A stretch of 45,970 nt of DNA from Nocardiopsis prasina DSM 43845 (GCF_000341265.1 NZ_ANAE01000141.1:29709-75678), one strand, 5' to 3'. Shown: positions 25,311 to 33,836, counted from the first letter of the stretch. Notes: a model not told the origin generated them from the sequence alone. Translations and numbers: made by a program.

Positions 25311-26077
25311 CAGAGCTCCCCGTCCCGGTCGCGGCCCCGGGGTTCGACCACGGCCCCGGTGCCGACCTCGAACTCGGGTCCGGTCGGCTTGCGTCCGGAC
25401 GCCAGCCCGGTCAGCCGGTGGAAGGCCACGCCCACGGCGCCGGTCACGGGGTCGGCGGCCCAGTACTCCCGCACCGTCAGCCAGGTCCCGGTGCTCTCCA
25501 GAGCACCCCGCCCCGGTTCCGGCAGGGGGCGCACCCGGCCGGAGAAGTCGGTCCAGGCCACCGGGAGCACCGCCTCGGAGCCGGAGGGCTCCCTGGTGAC
25601 GGAGAAGGGGACCGGCCCCTTCAGGGTGCGGCTGGCTTGGGGTCCGCTCCATCCCTGGAGCAGGAGGGAGCGGTCGCGGGGGCGCATCCAGTCCGGCGGG
25701 CGGCCGGGGGCGTCGGTGCTGATCCAGCCCGCCTCCACGCCCTCGCCCAGACGGATCTGTGCGTGCGGGCCGAACACGAGCACCTCCAGGACCCGCCACC
25801 GGTCGGTGTCGGGGTCCACCGGCGCCGCCGACAGGTGTCCGGTCGGCGGTTCGTCCGACCTCCGCCACCGCGCGTGGGGGCACGAACCGGTGATGCGCCC
25901 GTCGCCGAGTTCGGCCAACAGCCACTGGGGGCCTCCGGGCGGGCCCGCCGCGTCGAGGGCGCGGCAGCGCCGTCCACTGACGAAGACGTCGTCGAGGACC
26001 TCGTCGATGGTCCGCTCGGAGAGCGGCCGCACGTCGACGCCGACCGGGTCGGGGGGTTCGTGGGGATGCGGGTTCAT
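25310..26077 (-). CDS. csx19: Csx19-like CRISPR-associated protein
   Basis: A 255-aa protein without RAMP glycine loops. Segments such as WRVLEVLVFGPHAQIRLGEG, and TWLTVREYWAADPVTGAVGV near the C-terminus, match the pattern of Csx19 (TIGR03984), a protein confined to type III-D loci; it is of unknown function as far as I know. It starts on ATG 26077, overlapping the preceding stop by ATGA, and ends overlapping the next start. Its place between Cas7-like proteins suggests an accessory subunit of the complex. The assignment rests on context as much as on sequence. Confidence 0.7.
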   Translation of the reverse strand: MNPHPHEPPDPVGVDVRPLSERTIDEVLDDVFVSGRRCRALDAAGPPGGPQWLLAELGDGRITGSCPHARWRRSDEPPTGHLSAAPVDPDTDRWRVLEVLVFGPHAQIRLGEGVEAGWISTDAPGRPPDWMRPRDRSLLLQGWSGPQASRTLKGPVPFSVTREPSGSEAVLPVAWTDFSGRVRPLPEPGRGALESTGTWLTVREYWAADPVTGAVGVAFHRLTGLASGRKPTGPEFEVGTGAVVEPRGRDRDGEL

Positions 26078-27987
26078 GGGAGGTCCCCCTCGTCAGTCTG
26101 CCCGGGTTCCGGGGCCGGGATGATCTGTCGGTGCAGTTCGGGAAGCCACTCGCGGGCGGTGGCGGCGTCCGGGCCGTCCGGCTCCGTGAGGGCGCGGAGC
26201 AGGTCCACCTCGCGGGGCGCGGACCCGTCCCCCTCGTGGCTGGTCAGGACGGCCCGGGTGGCCAGCAGTCGACCGCTGCCGGTGCCCGCCCCGGCCCCGA
26301 GGGTGTCCAGGGGGACCGTGGCCAGTTCGCGTACGACCAACGCGAGCAGCCCCCGCACGGCGTCGTCGGGCTCGGAGACGTCGAGGACGACTGTGGCCGA
26401 ACCGCCGCAGTGGAGTTCGGTGGTGAACAGGTGACCGTCCACCTCGTCGCCGAACAGGGCGTCGACGGTCAGACGCGTGGTGGTCACCGGGGCGCCGCCG
26501 GTCAGGGTCGGGGTGGCGCGCAGGCGGACCCGGGAGGCGGCGGACCGGGCGTCGGGCCACCGGCCGGTGTCGTCGCCCCACCAGTGGCCGTGCCACTCCC
26601 GCCAGCGGGTCCCCTCCCCCGCCAGGTGTTCGGCCGCGTCCCGGACGAGGCGTCGACCGATCCGCTTGAACAGGGCGAACAGGGCGGTGTCACCGAGGAC
26701 CGGGCGCAGCTCCACCTCGCCGTCCGCGGATCCGATGTCGGCGGGGCTTCTCCGGTGGGCGCGGTCGGCCGTGCCCGATCGGTCGTCCACGGGGGCGTCG
26801 CCGATCAGCAGGGTGGCGGGGCGCGGTTCCCGCTTCGAGGACGCGGGGTCCGTGTCCGTGCGCTCGGCCACGTGCAGCTCCATGCGCAGCTCGGCCCGGC
26901 GCCGCCGGTCCACGACCCCGGCCCCGTCTGGCGGAGGGGCGAGGGTCCCGGCACCGCCGTGTTCTTCGAGGACGGAGCGCATGACCTCGACCAGGTCCGT
27001 CCCGGTGCGGGTCGCGGAGGGGTGCCGTTCGCCGCCTGGGGCCACGGCGGTCCACTCGTCGGCACGGGGCGGGCCGACCCAAGCGGGAGTTGCGGGCTCG
27101 GCGGCCTTAGCGTGCACGGCGGGCTCAGGGGGCGCGGCGACCTTGGCGGGCGCGACGGGCTTGGCGGGCGCGACGGGCTCAGGGGGCGCGACGGGCTCAG
27201 GGGGCGCGACGGGCTTGGCGGGCTCCACGCGGGATGGACCCGCGGGTCCGGTCTCGGCGGCGGACAGGGCCTGTTCGGCCTCCCGCCAGCGGGTCGGCCA
27301 GTCACGCGCGTGGTAGGCGAACCATCCCTCCTCGTCGGTGAGGTCGTGCCGGCGGGCGGACCAGCGGGTGGCCCGGACCGCTCCGTGGCCACGGCCCGTA
27401 CGCCCGCCGATCCGGATGCCCGGCCCCTCGTCCGCCAGCCCACGGGCGGCCAGGGCCACCAGGGCGAGCAGGCGGGCCTCCTCGACGGGGTCAGCGGCCC
27501 TCAACCTCAGGTGCGCGGTGAACACGGTGCCCGCGGGCAGCACCTCCCACTGCCACATGCGGCCGGGGCGCACGCTGCCGGTGGCGGGATCCACGCGGGT
27601 CCCCACCCGGACCGGTACCGCTCCCCTCCCGGGGAGTACGGCGTGCGCGTCGTCCAGGTCCAGGGCGCTGGAGCGCGCCCCCGCCCCCGGTGTGTCCGCC
27701 GACCCCAACAGCGCGGCGGCGCTCTCCGGGTCCGCGGTGCGGGCGAGGAGTTCGTGGCGGAGCAGCCCGGCGAGGGTGGTGGCCCGCAGCCGGGGCGCCC
27801 CACCGAGCGGGTCCCGGTCCAGGCGCAGATCCACGTCGCTCTCCGCGACGTGCCTGGGGGTGGCCCGGGCCGCCCCCACGTGAGCGTCGGTGAGAAGGCG
27901 GAGTCGGACCGCGAACTCCCAGACCAGACCGGTGGGGCCGGGCCCGTGCGGGTCGGCGTCGTCGTCGGACGCGGAGTCGGCGGTCAA
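26074..27987 (-). CDS. Fused double-RAMP Cas7-like protein with Pro-rich linker
   Basis: A 637-aa protein. The first RAMP domain (about 15-225) has FAVRLRLLTDAHVGA, an Asp-rich catalytic-type loop (SDVDLRLDRDP), RATTLAGLLRHELL and the glycine loop GGRTGRGHGAVR. A repetitive linker (about 250-300, PVAPPE/PVAPAK units) follows. The second RAMP domain (about 345-610) has LFALFKRIGRRLVRDA and the loop LGAGAGTGSGRL. It should supply two consecutive backbone subunits; the Asp loop of the first could cleave target RNA. The start is a TTG at 27987 overlapping the csx10 stop (TTGA), with ACAGGACC upstream. That keeps the operon's 4-base overlap pattern; the open frame further upstream is non-coding. 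Confidence 0.8.
   Translation of the reverse strand: MTADSASDDDADPHGPGPTGLVWEFAVRLRLLTDAHVGAARATPRHVAESDVDLRLDRDPLGGAPRLRATTLAGLLRHELLARTADPESAAALLGSADTPGAGARSSALDLDDAHAVLPGRGAVPVRVGTRVDPATGSVRPGRMWQWEVLPAGTVFTAHLRLRAADPVEEARLLALVALAARGLADEGPGIRIGGRTGRGHGAVRATRWSARRHDLTDEEGWFAYHARDWPTRWREAEQALSAAETGPAGPSRVEPAKPVAPPEPVAPPEPVAPAKPVAPAKVAAPPEPAVHAKAAEPATPAWVGPPRADEWTAVAPGGERHPSATRTGTDLVEVMRSVLEEHGGAGTLAPPPDGAGVVDRRRRAELRMELHVAERTDTDPASSKREPRPATLLIGDAPVDDRSGTADRAHRRSPADIGSADGEVELRPVLGDTALFALFKRIGRRLVRDAAEHLAGEGTRWREWHGHWWGDDTGRWPDARSAASRVRLRATPTLTGGAPVTTTRLTVDALFGDEVDGHLFTTELHCGGSATVVLDVSEPDDAVRGLLALVVRELATVPLDTLGAGAGTGSGRLLATRAVLTSHEGDGSAPREVDLLRALTEPDGPDAATAREWLPELHRQIIPAPEPGQTDEGDLP
27121..27228. 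repeat. Six 18-bp tandem repeats encoding the RAMP-fusion linker
   Basis: Units begin at 27121, 27139, 27157, 27175, 27193 and 27211. The units at 27175 and 27193 are identical (gggctcagggggcgcgac); the others differ at a few positions. Each encodes six residues of the type PVAPPE or PVAPAK. Copy number changes would lengthen or shorten the linker without a frameshift. Confidence 0.85.
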
Positions 27988-29762
27988 GGCTGGTCCTGTT
28001 CGGCGCGCAGTGTGCGGGCCGCCTCGGCCAACCAGGACGAGACCAGCAGGAGGGACAACCGTGCCGAAGCGCGGAGCTCCCAGTGTTCGGCTCGGGCGGA
28101 GAGCCCGCTCGCGCGGTTGCTGGGCGGCAGCCCGTCCGGGGCGGTCAGGTCCACGGCCGCCAGGGCCCGGGCGTAGGCGGGGTCGTGGGCGAACCGGGGC
28201 CGGTTCTCCTGCCACCAGACGGCGGGCCCGGCGGAGAGCCCGCTCAACCACGCGTGGACGGTGAGCGGGCGGCCCTGCCCCGGGCGGACCAGCCGGGCGC
28301 GTCGCAGGGCGCGCACGGCCCTCTCCCGCAGCACCTTGTGGACCGGATCGCCCTCCTGGTCCGGCCCGTCGAGCGTGTGGCCGAGCGCGTCCAGGGCCGC
28401 GTCGGGGGTGTCGTGGGGGTGGGTGACCACCTCGCGGAGCCTCCCGAGCAGGCTGGGGGTGAGCGGGGCGAGCCTGCCCGTCGAGGCGAGGCCGCGCGCG
28501 TGGTCGCGAACGGAGGGCGCGGCCGCGTTCCACAGGAGTTCGTCGTAGAGGGTGTCCAGCTCCGCGTCCCGTCCGGGGTCGAGCGGTGTGGGGTCGGGCA
28601 GGACCCGGCCGTCGGACAGGGTCACGGTCCCCGCCGCGCGGGCGGGGAGCGGGGCGGACGGCGGCACCAGCGGGACGGGGACGCGCGGTGGCGGGTCGAC
28701 CAGGACGAACTGGCCGTGGCCGTCCACAAGGCGTTCGCCCAGGGGGTGGGCCTCCAGGTCGCGGACGTGGGCGGTCGTGATCCCCCCTCCGAGGCACAGC
28801 CGCACCACCGACCCCGGGGCCGCGGCCCACCGCTGGGCCATCGGTCCCCGGTAGGCACGGTGGTAGGCACCGACCAGGACGGGTTCGACGTGCGCCGCGA
28901 CCACTGAGAACGGTGTGTTCGGCAGGCGTCGGGCGAGGAGTTCGCGTACCGCCGGGACCAGGGCGTGCGGGCGGTCCTGCCCCTGTTCGCCCGTCAGGAG
29001 CGCCGGGGAGAGCAGGACCAGGTCCACCTCCTGGCCCGCGCGTCGGGACCGGTCCGGGCCCGGCCGCTCCACCCGGTCCGGGGACAGCAGACGGTCCGGG
29101 CGCACCGGTTCCACCGTGACCCCGCCGTGGGCGCGGGTGCCACCGGAGCCGAGAGTGAGCGTGCCCTCGGCGTCGGAGAGGACCTCGACGATCCGTTCCG
29201 CGAGCCCGCGCAGGAAGGCGTGGTCGGGGCCGCGCAGTTGCCAGCGGGCCTCGAAGACCTGGCCCGGGTCCATGCTGGTGGTGAAGAAGGGGGCACCCCG
29301 ACCCAGGTAGCGCTCGGAGGTGGTGCGCACCGCGGCGCGCAGGGAACGGTCGGGGGTGAGCGGGTCCCGCACGGCGCGGTGAGGCGTCCCGGGCCGATCG
29401 ACCCCCTCAGCGAACAGGTCCACGAGCGTGTCGCCGTCCTTGCCCGGTGAGTACAGGTACGCGGGCGGCGGATGGGCGACCACGGGGACGCCGGGGCGCG
29501 CGTGCTGCTCCAACCGGGGGTGGGCGGCGGCGAAGCGGACCCGGTCACCGCGCGCGACCCAGGCGTGCAGTTCGTCCCGCAGGCCCGCGCGCTGGAGGAC
29601 GGCGGCGAGCATGCCGCGCTGGGCTCGGCCGCTGACGGTGGTCTCCGTGTCGACGTGCAGGGGGTCGAAGGCGGTGCGCACGGCGAGGGAGTCGGTGAGC
29701 ACGTACCGCAGTGGCAGGTAGGCGCTGACGGGCTCGGAGGGCGGGCTCGGCGCGGGGTTCAT
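27984..29762 (-). CDS. csx10: Csx10-like RAMP protein (Cas5 group, type III-D)
   Basis: A 592-aa protein. The N-terminal RAMP fold starts with LPLRYVLTDSLAVRTAF and VSGRAQRGMLAAVLQ. A glycine loop follows around residue 208 (LTLGSGGTRAHGGVTVEPV). The second half contains VVRLCLGGGITTAHV and GHGQFVLVDPPP, as in Csx10 proteins. The C-terminal 170 residues are helical, in the place of small-subunit-like extensions. Csx10 is the hallmark of type III-D and is expected to bind the 5' handle of the crRNA next to Cas10. ATG 29762 overlaps the upstream stop by ATGA. Confidence 0.82.
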   Translation of the reverse strand: MNPAPSPPSEPVSAYLPLRYVLTDSLAVRTAFDPLHVDTETTVSGRAQRGMLAAVLQRAGLRDELHAWVARGDRVRFAAAHPRLEQHARPGVPVVAHPPPAYLYSPGKDGDTLVDLFAEGVDRPGTPHRAVRDPLTPDRSLRAAVRTTSERYLGRGAPFFTTSMDPGQVFEARWQLRGPDHAFLRGLAERIVEVLSDAEGTLTLGSGGTRAHGGVTVEPVRPDRLLSPDRVERPGPDRSRRAGQEVDLVLLSPALLTGEQGQDRPHALVPAVRELLARRLPNTPFSVVAAHVEPVLVGAYHRAYRGPMAQRWAAAPGSVVRLCLGGGITTAHVRDLEAHPLGERLVDGHGQFVLVDPPPRVPVPLVPPSAPLPARAAGTVTLSDGRVLPDPTPLDPGRDAELDTLYDELLWNAAAPSVRDHARGLASTGRLAPLTPSLLGRLREVVTHPHDTPDAALDALGHTLDGPDQEGDPVHKVLRERAVRALRRARLVRPGQGRPLTVHAWLSGLSAGPAVWWQENRPRFAHDPAYARALAAVDLTAPDGLPPSNRASGLSARAEHWELRASARLSLLLVSSWLAEAARTLRAEQDQP

Positions 29763-30502
29763 GTCCGGGTGTCCTCCTGCCCGGGCGCGGAGGGCCCCGG
29801 TTCCGGCCCGTTGGTCGTCGCGCGTTCCGGGGGTTCCTGGTGGGGGCGTCGTCCGGGTGGCCGCGCCAGGGCCAGTGTGGTGGCCCGGGGGTCGGGGTCG
29901 TCGGGGAGGGCCAGGTACACGTCCACCCGTCCCCGACCACGGGTGGAGCGCAGGCCGATCTGGTCCGTGGCCAGGCAGGCGCGGGCCAGGCAGCGCCAGT
30001 CCACAGCCCTAGGGGGAACCGACCAGGTCAACGGCGCGATGAGCACCAGACCGGGCAGGAGCGCCCGGTGGGTGCGCAGACGTCCGGGTTCGGGTGCGCC
30101 GTCAGGGCCGATCTCCACTCCCGACTCCAGTGTGGTGTGCGCGTCGGTGACCGCGCGGCGCAGCGTGGCGCGCGCGGGTTCGCCCCGGCCCGCGAGGGCG
30201 TGGGCGACGGCGGCGCGCACCGTGTCCGCGGGGCGGGCGTGCCCCACCCTCAGCGCGCGGTCGGGGTCGTGCGAGCGCTCCCGGCCGAACACCCACCGCA
30301 CCGCCTCGGCCAGGTCCGGTGCGACCGTCGCCGCGCCGACCGCCGCCGCGCGCAACCGGGCGGCGAGCCGGTGCCGGGGCAGGTGGGGCAGCCCGTGCGC
30401 GTCGGTGACCACATCGGTGTCGGCGCCGGTGCCGTCCGCGCTGGCGCCCACGAACAGCGCCGGGGAGGCCAGGCGCACCACGATTCGGTCGGGCTCGCTC
30501 AT
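29759..30502 (-). CDS. Cas7-like RAMP protein (Csm3 group)
   Basis: A 247-aa single-domain RAMP. The first strand (RIVVRLASPALFVGA) leads to GADTDVVTDAHGLPHLPRH, which lines up with the GGIDxPVIRDxxxxxPxIPG loop of Csm3. That makes D28 the candidate Asp for target-RNA cleavage every six bases. The glycine loop RSTRGRGRVDVYL lies near residue 190, followed by a disordered Pro/Arg-rich tail. The start ATG at 30502 overlaps the cas10 stop by ATGA. It would be a backbone subunit of the effector complex. Confidence 0.8.
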   Translation of the reverse strand: MSEPDRIVVRLASPALFVGASADGTGADTDVVTDAHGLPHLPRHRLAARLRAAAVGAATVAPDLAEAVRWVFGRERSHDPDRALRVGHARPADTVRAAVAHALAGRGEPARATLRRAVTDAHTTLESGVEIGPDGAPEPGRLRTHRALLPGLVLIAPLTWSVPPRAVDWRCLARACLATDQIGLRSTRGRGRVDVYLALPDDPDPRATTLALARPPGRRPHQEPPERATTNGPEPGPSAPGQEDTRT

Positions 30503-32274
30503 CGGACTCCGCCCTCCGCCAGTCCGGGATCCAGGTACAGGTCACGCACGTCGACCGCGTCCAACAGTTCCCCGTGGGTCCATCGCTCGGGCAGGGTCAC
30601 CGGGTGCCCGGTCGCGCGGGCGCGGCGGTCCAGTTCGGGTCCGGGGTCGGCTCCGGACTCCAGCAGGGGGACCAGCGCCGAGACGAGCCACCCCCGGTGG
30701 CGGGCGTCCCCGTCCGAGAACAGGCCGCCGTCCGCGGACAGGTAGCGGTCCAGGAACCGGGTGAAGTTCGTACCGGTCATCGGCAGCGCCGTGCGCGGGG
30801 GCACGGCCGTTCGAGCGGACTCCATGCGGCCCAGGACACGGTCGACCCCGTCGAATCGGGTGGTCCAGGCCACGGCGTGCTCCTCTGCGGCGGTGGGGTC
30901 GGTGGCCACAGCCGAGCGCCGCCGTGCCTTGGCCAGTCCGCACATGGCCTCGCAGAGGTCGTAGCCGAGCGCGAGCGGGGCGCCCACCGGCTGCACCGCG
31001 ATCCCCGCCCCCACCGTGGGCACGCGGGTGACGTGCGCACGGGCGTCGGCAGGGGTCACGGTACGGCCCGGGAGGCGGACCCGGGTCAGCGCACGGTGCA
31101 GGGCCACCCTGGGGTCGGCGGGGTCGCTGATCCGCGCCGGGTCGGCGTCCAGCCACTCCAGGGCGAACCGCACCAGGCTCAGCGCCAGCCGGGCGTCGCA
31201 GAGCACCGTGAGGTCGTCCCCGGCGACCACGATCGGCCGCAGCGGCAGCCGGATCGGGCCGGGCGGTTCGTGGTCCAGGGTGAGTTCCCCGCCCGCGCCG
31301 GCGGCCGGAACGAAGGGGGGCCGCCCCGGTTCGGTTCGGACCCGGGCGGCCACCGCGTGCACCAGGGCGCGGGCCAGCCCCTCGGTGAGCCCGGCGATGT
31401 GGGTGGACAGCTCCCGTTGGGCCAGCGCCCCGGAACCGGGCACACCGGGGGCCCCGGCCCGCTCGCGGTACTCCCCGAGCAGCTCCCCCAGACCGTTGAC
31501 GTCGACGTGCACCACCGCGACCCTGCTCACGTCCCCGTGGTCGCGACCGAGCCGGTCCACCTCCATGGGCAGGGCCAGGCCCGCCTCCGGGCCCGAGAGC
31601 CAGGAGTCGCTGTGGGCACGGTGCCAGCGCCGGCCGATCCCCCGTGCCCGGGCGACGTCGGCCGCCACCCGTTCGTGCGCGCGTCGACCCGTCCCGGTGG
31701 GGTCCTCCAGGGGCCTGCTCCCGTCCACGGACTCGGCCGGGGCCCCGCTGACCGAGCACACGGCCGTGATCCCGTACCCCGGAGCGGGGGTGTGCAGCGC
31801 GGACATGTGGCGACGGGCACGGCGCAGCCGGACGGGCAGCTCGGCCAACGCCGCGTCCAGACCAGGCGCGACCGGTTCTCCGGGAACGGGGACGGCCCCG
31901 GGCCCGTAGGGGACGAACGCGACCACCGGTGTCAGTCCCCCGGCCCGGTCCCGCAGCCTGCGCGTGTACCGCCCGGTGAACAGCCGGGCCGCCGCGAGGT
32001 CGGCCAGGACCAGGGTCAGGGCTCCGCCCGCGTCCCGCAGGACGAGGCAGTCCTCGGGGACGAGGTCGGCCACCCCGTGGACGGGGTCGGAGGTGTCGGT
32101 GAGTTCGGCGACCAGTGCCGCGCGACCCACGGCGTCCAGGATCCGTCTGCCGCTGTAGACGAAGGCCTGGATTCCACGCAGGTCGACGCCGACCAGCACC
32201 CCGGTGGCCGGGGTGCGCGGGTCGTGGCTGGGCGGGTGGGGCTCGGTCGGTCGGTGCTCGGAGGCCTGGGTCAC
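30499..32274 (-). CDS. cas10: Cas10, small HD-less type with AGDD palm motif
   Basis: A 591-aa protein. The first palm domain shows GVDLRGIQAFVYSG (about 29-42) and the GG motif DAGGALTLVLAD (81-92). The second palm has HVDVNGLGELLGE (D258) and VVAGDDLTVL with A351-G-D-D354 in place of the usual GGDD. The two aspartates needed for cyclic-oligoadenylate synthesis are present. There is no N-terminal HD nuclease domain, and the zinc-finger position has only one Cys (AVCSVSGAPA). This fits type III-D. I chose GTG 32274, which has GAGGAG 9 bases upstream; GTG 32328 has none. First gene of the translationally coupled operon. Confidence 0.85.
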   Translation of the reverse strand: MTQASEHRPTEPHPPSHDPRTPATGVLVGVDLRGIQAFVYSGRRILDAVGRAALVAELTDTSDPVHGVADLVPEDCLVLRDAGGALTLVLADLAAARLFTGRYTRRLRDRAGGLTPVVAFVPYGPGAVPVPGEPVAPGLDAALAELPVRLRRARRHMSALHTPAPGYGITAVCSVSGAPAESVDGSRPLEDPTGTGRRAHERVAADVARARGIGRRWHRAHSDSWLSGPEAGLALPMEVDRLGRDHGDVSRVAVVHVDVNGLGELLGEYRERAGAPGVPGSGALAQRELSTHIAGLTEGLARALVHAVAARVRTEPGRPPFVPAAGAGGELTLDHEPPGPIRLPLRPIVVAGDDLTVLCDARLALSLVRFALEWLDADPARISDPADPRVALHRALTRVRLPGRTVTPADARAHVTRVPTVGAGIAVQPVGAPLALGYDLCEAMCGLAKARRRSAVATDPTAAEEHAVAWTTRFDGVDRVLGRMESARTAVPPRTALPMTGTNFTRFLDRYLSADGGLFSDGDARHRGWLVSALVPLLESGADPGPELDRRARATGHPVTLPERWTHGELLDAVDVRDLYLDPGLAEGGVR

Positions 32275-32532
32275 CGCGACGGACTCCTCGTGGCCGGGGG
32301 ACGGCGGGAACGGCGCGACGCGCCGCACGGGAACGGGTGTCCTTCAGACATCTCTCGGACGGTGACGCCGTCATCACCACCGATACCAGGAGCCGCCACC
32401 CCGCGTCACCCCCTTGGCCCCATCCGGTCACTCCTTCCCCCGCACGCACCCCGTGCCCGGAGGGCCCCGCGCCCTGTCCGAGAGAGCACAGTGCATGGAC
32501 CGTCCCCCGCCCGACAGCAGAAAGGCCCTTCC
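32275..32532. promoter_or_regulatory. Divergent region between cas10 and the 62-aa ORF
   Basis: 258 bases between the cas10 GTG and a plus-strand small ORF. The 11-base dyad TGACG-C-CGTCA (32363-32373) sits inside a wider GGTGA...TCACC (32361-32378) and is a candidate operator for the cas operon. No convincing -35/-10 pair was found. Confidence 0.35.
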
Positions 32533-32721
32533 ATGGCGACGCCCAGCAGACACGACAGGCTCTCCCGATCCGAACGCGACCGCCCCTCAGGAGGCAAGCG
32601 GACCGGCCCCGCGCTGACCCCGGAGGACCTCGTGCCGCACCTGCTCGGGCTGGCCCGGACACTGCGGGAGGGCGACGGGCGAACCCCACCGGAGCCGATA
32701 CCCCACCAACGCACGGCCTGA
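32533..32721 (+). CDS. 62-aa basic protein of unknown function inside the cas locus
   Basis: The predicted product is short and strongly charged: an Arg/Ser-rich first half (MATPSRHDRLSRSERDRPS) and a helix-like second half (LTPEDLVPHLLGLARTLREG). AGAAAGG (32519-32525) stands 7 bases before the ATG, a good ribosome-binding site. It lies on the opposite strand between cas10 and cas6 and is followed by a strong hairpin at 32774. I do not recognise it. It could be a small accessory protein or small-subunit analogue; I see no separate Csm2/Cas11-type gene in the operon. Confidence 0.55.
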   Translation: MATPSRHDRLSRSERDRPSGGKRTGPALTPEDLVPHLLGLARTLREGDGRTPPEPIPHQRTA

Positions 32722-32773
32722 CGCCCCGACCCGGGTGACCATCCGGGTCAGGGCGCGGGCGGGGACGAGAAGG

Positions 32774-32803
32774 GGCTCCCACCCCGTCCACCGGGTGGGA
32801 GCC
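32774..32803 (+). terminator. Terminator hairpin after the 62-aa ORF
   Basis: A perfect 11-bp stem (32774-32784 with 32793-32803) closes an 8-base loop. It lies 52 bases after the small ORF. Confidence 0.65.
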
Positions 32804-32839
32804 GCGAAGGGCGGCCGTGGCGGCCGCCGGGGTGGGGCA

Positions 32840-32874
32840 CCGGTCCCCGCCCGCCGTCCTCGGGCGGGAACCGG
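32840..32874 (-). terminator. Terminator hairpin after cas6
   Basis: A stem of 5 + 8 bp with one internal mismatch (32840-32853 with 32861-32874) and a 7-base loop, starting 11 bases past the cas6 stop. With the neighbouring hairpin it insulates two converging genes, so cas6 is not transcribed with cas10 by read-through. Confidence 0.7.
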
Positions 32875-32885
32875 CGGTCTGTGGG

Positions 32886-33836
32886 TCAGTCGAACAGCGT
32901 GCCCCCGAACTCCTCCGCCTCGGCCACCGCGCGCGCACGCGTGTCGATCGGCCGGGGGCGGCTGTGCCGGATGCGGTGGGCGACCCGGCGGCCCGAACGC
33001 GGGGCGGGGACCCGCGACGCGAGCACGTTCCGGGTGACCGTGTCCACTCGCACCGAACCGAAGCCCTGCGCGGTGTACTTGCCGATCCCGACCAGTTCCA
33101 GGAGCTCCAGCAGGACCGCGAAGGTCGCGACGTCCCGGGGGTCTCCGTCGACCACCTCCAGGCGCAGGCCGCCCTGCCAGCCCAGCACGGAGCGCTTCTC
33201 CGCGTGCTGGTGCTCGGACAACCCCACCTCCTCGCCGGGCAGGTTCGAGCGCCGGACCCGGGCCAGACCGGCCAGGGCCTCCTCCAGCCAGGGTGCGGCG
33301 AGTTCGGCAGGCGCGAATCGGGCCACGGCTCCCACGGCTCCGCTTCCGCCGACGATCCCCCCACCGGAGCGGTGCACGGCGCCGAAGAGCCGCCGGGGGT
33401 TGGGCCACACGTGCGGAACGCGTTCGCCGGTGGAGTCACGCGTGGTGGTCACCACCGGGGTTCGGGTGCGCACCTCGGCCGCGCGCACGGCGGCGGGCCG
33501 GTACGACCCGGTGAGCATCTCGGAGTAGGGGGTGTCGAAGGTGCGTGTGACGGAGAGGGGTTCGAGCAGGTGGTCGCCCACTCTCTGGACCCGGCCGAGC
33601 AACTCCCCCGGGTCCACGGGCGGCGGCGACTCGTCGTCCAGCCAGGTGAGCGTCCAGTGGTGCAGCCGATCGCCCAGGGGGGTCGGCCACCCGTTCATCG
33701 CCCAGCGCTTGGGCGCCGTGTGCTCGGACTCCGGCTGCGGCCACCAACGGTTGAGCAGTCCGTGGCAGTCCTCGGGCCGGATCGGCCGCGCGGCGTCGGC
33801 CCGCTCCCTCAGGATCACGGTCCACCGTCTGGGCAC
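32886..33836 (-). CDS. cas6: Cas6 pre-crRNA processing endoribonuclease
   Basis: A 316-aa RAMP protein. The glycine-rich RNA-binding loop near the C-terminus reads VGIGKYTAQGFGSVRV (about 249-264), the Cas6 hallmark. An N-terminal His (H25, in EDCHGLLNRWW) lies where the general-base histidine of many Cas6 enzymes is found. It cuts the repeat in the precursor to release crRNAs for the type III complex. I chose GTG 33836 with GGGGAGGGG 9 bases upstream; the longer frame is unsupported. It is separated from cas10 by the 62-aa ORF and two hairpins, so it has its own promoter. No repeat substrate is visible in the window. Confidence 0.83.
   Translation of the reverse strand: MPRRWTVILRERADAARPIRPEDCHGLLNRWWPQPESEHTAPKRWAMNGWPTPLGDRLHHWTLTWLDDESPPPVDPGELLGRVQRVGDHLLEPLSVTRTFDTPYSEMLTGSYRPAAVRAAEVRTRTPVVTTTRDSTGERVPHVWPNPRRLFGAVHRSGGGIVGGSGAVGAVARFAPAELAAPWLEEALAGLARVRRSNLPGEEVGLSEHQHAEKRSVLGWQGGLRLEVVDGDPRDVATFAVLLELLELVGIGKYTAQGFGSVRVDTVTRNVLASRVPAPRSGRRVAHRIRHSRPRPIDTRARAVAEAEEFGGTLFD

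Noticed and set aside
27121..27228. Regular short repeats inside the cas locus, first considered as a CRISPR array
   Set aside because: The 18-bp units have no spacers and lie in frame within a protein linker.
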